Shown in pieces: positions 31,450-35,470 of a stretch of DNA of 35,470 nt. The notes under the pieces are model-generated. The model saw only the letters and a program-made list of their open reading frames with translations. It searched no databases and had not been told where the DNA came from. Origin of the DNA: UBA10649 sp963842725 (GTDB taxonomy: Bacteria > Actinomycetota > Actinomycetes > S36-B12); contig CAWJHN010000002.1 in assembly GCA_963842725.1 (NCBI GenBank), positions 1-35,470 on the forward strand. The letters run 5' to 3'. The position numbers and the translations under genes were made by a program. The stretch's first letter is position 1, and the number at the start of each line of letters is the position of its first letter.

Positions 31450-32640
31450 GTCAACGCAGCCGGACTTTGGTGGAGACTTCGGCGTCTACAGGGCATCTGC
31501 GAAGCGGTACCCGGACCCAGTGCGGGACCTGACTTCCGAGGTTGGGGCCGAGTCGGTGCGCTACGCCAATCGCTATGGCGTGCTCCTGACACCGGATGGG
31601 CTCTTGATCCCGACGTCCGGGAGCAGCTCCGTCTCGTGCGGATGTTCGAAGGAGGATCCGTCCGCTGATGCTCAGGGTCTACGACGATGACCAGCAGCAT
31701 CGACAGGATCACGTTGGTGGACATTGCGAGCGACTGCAATCGATGTGGGTTCGTCGAGCGGTCAGCCTCACTGCGAGCATCCGGAATGATCGGAACACTC
31801 TGTGCTGGGGATCTAGGGGTACCCAATCGAAGGGCTCATCACCCGCACACCAGAAGATCCACGGGTCCGCCTCGCACTCACCGCACGCCCATCAGTCCCC
31901 AGCATCATACGTACTTCGTCGGATCCAGAAGCCACCATGCCGACACCGAGGACTTGCAGATCGAGCACATCCACCCGCAGTCGCCGACAGTTGGTCGGGT
32001 GACGGGGGGACGACCACTTGGGGTGCACTTACGAATGATGAGCAGGCCGAGTTCCCGTACATGCCCATCGGCAACCTCACTCTGCTGGAAGCGCCGTTGA
32101 ACCAGGGAGCAGGAAAGCGGAAACCGCACCTGAAGGCGAGCAGGTACTACCCATTGAGCTCGGTGCGCGGAGGTGAAGGACTTGGCGACGAGGTCGAGCT
32201 GGGACTACGACGCGATCACGGGACGCACACACGAGCTCACCGCGGAGTTTCTGCCGGATATGGTCTCGACCAGCGGTATGCCGATGGACGCGCCGGACGA
32301 CCTGGTTCGGTCGTCGACCTCGCGATTCCTCCGGCAAGGCCGATCCGGACGTGTTTGAGTACGTGGGGTTCGAGCTCTGGGGCGACGTCCACAACGTCAA
32401 GGCCCTTCTCGCGAGGGTCGGCGGTTGGCTTCGGGACAAGGAGACGTTCCTTACCACCGACCATGAGGCACTTGATTCACAAGACTCGAATCCCGCGGAC
32501 GAAGATCAGTCAAGCTCCCTGACGGCCAGCTCATGTACGCGGGTTGGGCCCCTCACTTCCTTTTCGAAGCAGGTGCAGGTGTCCCTAACGACGTTGGTCT
32601 TGACGATCGAGTTGCGAGTGAAGTTGATTGCCAGCGATTG
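31450..32640 (+). pseudogene. Mirror copy of the GmrSD-like fragment
   Basis: It repeats the DUF1524 protein of the left arm in many short frames (QSMWVRRAV, EDLQIEHIHPQSP, GNLTLLEAPLNQG, SWDYDAITGRTHELTAEF). Multiple small deletions prevent any continuous product. Likely not a separate gene. Confidence 0.85.
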
Positions 32641-33029
32641 CACGAGCTCGCCGTCGGTGACTGGGTCATCTGCGCCAGCAACGCTAACGTGGAAGCCGTG
32701 TGGAGGGCTGATGGGCGTCGACCCAGTCGTGGCTGGTTGAAGAAAAATGCGATGCAGGACATCTACCGTCGCCAAGACCGACCGGGTACAACGCCACCGT
32801 CTTCCTGCGAATGCTTGGAGAGGCGCGGCGCTCTTGAGAACAGCTCGCTACCTCATCCACACGGCCAGACCCTCGGACGGCTTCACGGCCCTGTGGCAGA
32901 AAGGGTCGCCTCGAATTCGCGTCGAGGCCCACGTCCTTCAGCGGAGGTTCGAGCCGCTCTTCACCGACGAAGAGCGCACCATCTGCTCGCAGCGCCTTCG
33001 GACCTTTCGATACGCCTCCGACCACATAG
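32637..33029 (+). pseudogene. Mirror copy of the small conserved module
   Basis: It corresponds to 29814-30206 with no net length change but with frame breaks (fragments ELAVGDWV, RTARYLIHTARPSDGFTALWQKG, FTDEERTICSQRL). The base after the preceding Asp codon differs from the left arm and removes the stop codon seen there. Confidence 0.83.
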
Positions 33030-33227
33030 GCCTGCAACCCCCGTCGGGGCGGTTCGCGCCACTCCATAGGCCGTTTCGTGAGGAAGTTGCTCGCAATCCT
33101 CGGGCGCAAGGATTGGCGCGGTATTCCGGCGGTTCGGGGGAGCTACGGAGTCGATACGACATGGGCGGGGCCGATCTGAGGCGCATCAATGAACAACGGG
33201 GTCGCGGCAGGACTTGGCGAAGGACCT

Positions 33228-34066
33228 CGTGAGGTTGACTCTTCTCTCCATCGATCGGTCCTACGCCGGAGGCCATCAGCGACAGGCCCCGACGCCCATA
33301 TTCGGCGAGCCCCTCCTGCGCGATGACGGAGGCGTGCTGGAAGTCGCCGGTCGTTGGCGGAGCCAGGACAGCTCGTCATAGTCCGACGCGACCGGGCTCC
33401 CTGAGGCAATCGACGCCCCGAGCATGGCCATTGCCTGTCCACGTTCCCCTCTCGTGCATAGCGCGAGAGCGATGGGTGTGCGTGCCGCCGAGTGAGGGCA
33501 GGGATTGACGTCTTCGTGCACGCCCGCATGAACTCGACGTACTCGAGTTGGTCGCTGCGTGAGGGCTTGTTTTGGTATGCCTCCGGACTTGAACGCCGAG
33601 ATTTGCCGCAGGTCTGCAGAGGTGTGTTGGCGATGAGCAGGTCGGGCAGCGGCGCAGAGTCCACGGCGAGAGTGGAACAGGGGTAGTCGAACCGTCCAGC
33701 CAGGCACCGAACTCCAGCCACGCGGTCATGAGCTGGCGGGCACCATCTCGGTCGAGAGATATGCCGGCCCTCGCAAGATGCTCAGACACCTGGACCGCTG
33801 CGAGCCGCGTCGCAAAAAAGAGTACTGTGCGACAAGTGCAGCGGCGCGAGATTGCGCGCCCCCCCCGGCGGCTTCACCACCTGAATCTCCTGGGTAGCCG
33901 GTCGGCGAGGATGGCCTCCGGGCAATGCGGGCTTCGACGAGCTCAGTGCTGCGGTCAGACGGGCCACCGAATCGGGGGCGACACGTGCCAGATCCCACTC
34001 CTCGTGCGCCTCGCGATGGTCGACGTCGAGATCCAACTCATCCCCGCGCACGTTGGCCTCGCCCAA
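33228..34066 (-). pseudogene. Mirror copy of the uncharacterised helical protein
   Basis: It corresponds to 28770-29605. It opens with GEANVRGDELDLDVDHREAHE, four bases shorter here than in the left arm, and keeps the frame through GARQLMTAWLEFGAWLDG, where the left arm is broken. Elsewhere it is itself frameshifted. Useful for rebuilding the true sequence. Confidence 0.82.
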
Positions 34067-34546
34067 TGACTGGACGCGGACGGGACGGCACCCGGGACAG
34101 TGAAGAGCTCTGACTGGCCAGGCCCTGGCTCCGCCGTCGGTCGCCGTTCGTCTTCCATCTCTACCCCCTGTTCAAATTGAAGTGTGGCGCGACTGTCTGA
34201 CAGCTCCTCCCCGGTCGGCCTTCTGGAGCAGGCATCCGCAAAGCAGCGTGTGGTCCGACGAAGTGACAGGGCTCTTCCTCTGCCTCCGCCACACGTCGGC
34301 GACTGCCTTCGGCAGGTACCCGAAGGTTGTGCGTGGACGCGATCCGGCCCGACCCGCCGGAAGCGCGAGTCGTCGCGCCCACGGAGTAGGGTCTTGACCT
34401 TCCGGATCTTTCACCGAATCTCGCCCAGTTATCCAAAGATTGTGCGCGTGTGAAAGGGCGGGAGAGAATCAGGCAGGGTGTGCTTTGCCTGCTGATTGAG
34501 TAGGAAAGGCCCGCGCGAAAGTCGTTGCGCTGGAGGGGATTTCGAG

Positions 34547-34620
34547 TGGCCAGGGGCGGGGTCGAACCGCCGACCTTCCGATTTTCAGTCGGACACTCGT
34601 ACCAACTGAGCTACCTGGCC
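34547..34620 (-). tRNA. Mirror copy of tRNA-Phe(GAA)
   Basis: This is the 74-nt tRNA-Phe again, in reverse, with one substitution in the base after the D-stem region (GAGCG becomes GAGTG). All stems still form, so a tRNA finder will count it; it is likely an artefact of the fold-back rather than a second gene. Confidence 0.85.
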
Positions 34621-34786
34621 GTGTGGTGCTCGGAAGGACCTTCCGCTTTCGGCGGGAGGGGCGTATCTTCCGGCGTCAGACGATAGCAGGGGGATTTCGC
34701 CACGGATCCGGGGCGGGGGGTGCTCTCAGGACTGGGGCGATTCGCCCCGTTCCCGGGAGGCGAGATCACGAATTGGTACCCATCAC

Positions 34787-35416
34787 ATGGCGATGAACAC
34801 CGTCATTCACTCTGCCCTTCGGCGGGGGTCTTGGCCGCCCTCGACGCGGTGCTGGCGGAGTCCGCTACCAGCCCGACCGCCGGGCAGCGGTCTGCGCGTT
34901 CGTGCCGTGGCTGGTGCGAACTCGGCGCCCACCACCACGTGGGCGAGGACGAGGGCATGTGGCCGAGGGTCGTGGCCAAGCAGCCGAAGAGCCGCGGATC
35001 TGGCGGCGGTCAACGGGGCGGAGCGCGAGGCCATGGTGGCCGCCTCTGACCGACTGGTGGCGGCGGCGGCCGCTTACGGCGCCGACGGGTCCGACGCCAA
35101 CCGCGAGGTGCTCCGCGCGGCATGAGCGATGGCGGGGGTGACTCTGCCGCACCTCGACCACGAGAGACGCGAGTCCGTCCCCGTCGTCGTGCACATTCCT
35201 CGATGACGACGACTGGAAGTACCTGGAGAAGAACTACTACCGCAAGGGCATGTCCATGAAGGACATGGGCACCGTCCTCATGCTGGATGGCGGACGACGC
35301 GGACCAGGCAGGGGCGGCCGCACACCATACCGGCCCGGTGATATGGGAGTAACGTGCGGCAGGGCTCGACCACGAGGCCGCCGTGCGATGGGGGCATGGC
35401 CAGGCGCCGGCGCTGA
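34787..35416 (+). pseudogene. Mirror copy of the hemerythrin-domain gene
   Basis: It corresponds to 27412-28077. MAMNTVIHSALRR and the HHHVGEDEGMWPRVVA, LPHLDHE and YLEKNYYRKGMSMKDMG segments are all recognisable but lie in different frames, and the start region before 34787 is corrupted. It is the most damaged part of the right arm. Confidence 0.85.
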
Positions 35417-35430
35417 CCCACGACGCGAGG

Positions 35431-35465
35431 GCATGAAAAAGCCCGACTTTTCGCTACCCCACTTG
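35431..35465 (-). other. Degraded mirror of the tRNA-Asp terminator
   Basis: It matches the terminator at 27364-27392 in reverse but with indels in both stem strands, so the hairpin no longer pairs well. The window ends within the mirror of the tRNA-Asp 3' end. Confidence 0.75.
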
Positions 35466-35470
35466 GCGAC

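Larger units (their letters stand above)
31450..35470 (-). repeat. Right arm of the ~8-kb inverted repeat (probable assembly artefact)
   Basis: This arm is the reverse complement of 31432-27358 with many small indels; it is about 54 bp shorter overall. Net loss is concentrated in the GmrSD part (about 36-39 bp in 1.2 kb) and the hemerythrin part (about 13 bp), with almost none between 29814 and 28294. Every protein gene in it is broken while the left copy is mostly readable. Confidence 0.96.

Noticed and set aside
34161..34453. Apparent integrase-like or novel ORFs in the right arm opposite the tRNA-Phe flank
   Set aside because: The matching left-arm region 28400-28660 has stops in the same frames, so these ORFs come from indels in the fold-back copy.

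Overview
The window is about 35 kb of very GC-rich DNA with GTG/TTG starts, TANNNT-type -10 boxes, leaderless genes and a gene set (fused PutA, mycothiol-era style redox proteins, DUF2236, HtrA, hemerythrin) that fit a high-GC actinobacterium, probably Nocardioidaceae (Aeromicrobium/Nocardioides-like). The phylum is well supported; the genus is inference. Several single-base frameshifts, mostly in short homopolymers, suggest a long-read assembly that was not fully polished.

Layout. (1) 1-5183 is accessory DNA: the C-terminal end of a tyrosine integrase, a frameshifted GmrSD-like (DUF262/DUF1524) restriction protein with a RAMA-like tail, a 3 x 12-bp tandem repeat, an intact tRNA-Lys, a lone GT-C-type membrane glycosyltransferase, and a second tRNA-Lys copy that kept its promoter and 5' 57 nt but lost its 3' end. 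(2) 5361-27133 is chromosomal housekeeping and metabolism: a DUF393 redox protein under a CsoR-like operator; a Tat-exported metallo-beta-lactamase-fold protein (broken by three +1 shifts); a VOC protein; a secreted beta-propeller; a proline/ornithine catabolism locus (PutA, divergent PAS-AraC regulator, ornithine cyclodeaminase); an aldo/keto reductase, a putative Fe/2OG-oxygenase-like protein and an ATP-grasp ligase on one strand; a lipoprotein; a pentose-type sugar locus (RpiB, FGGY kinase, divergent ribokinase); a secreted heparinase II/III-type lyase; DUF2236; HtrA; the TsaC/Sua5 tRNA-modification enzyme; a 3-hydroxyacyl-CoA dehydrogenase-like SDR; and a small zinc metallopeptidase. (3) 27202-28294 holds tRNA-Glu, tRNA-Asp, a terminator, a hemerythrin-like protein and tRNA-Phe. 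(4) 28770-31432 is a second restriction-type island beside tRNA-Phe: an uncharacterised helical protein, a small conserved module and the C-terminal part of another GmrSD-like protein.

(5) From 31450 to the end the sequence is the reverse complement of 31432 back to 27358. The two arms (4,075 and 4,021 bp) meet at the palindrome CGTCGCGACG (31435-31444), and each arm carries indels the other lacks. This is best explained as a fold-back (template-switch or hairpin) long-read chimera at a contig end, so genes to the right of about 31432 should not be counted as real second copies. A true hairpin telomere or inverted duplication is the less likely alternative.

The functional logic that stands out: ornithine is converted to proline by the cyclodeaminase and then to glutamate by PutA, with an AraC regulator between them; the kinase/RpiB/RbsK group would channel pentose- or tetritol-type sugars into the pentose phosphate pathway; and both tRNA-flanked ends carry GmrSD-family anti-phage genes.
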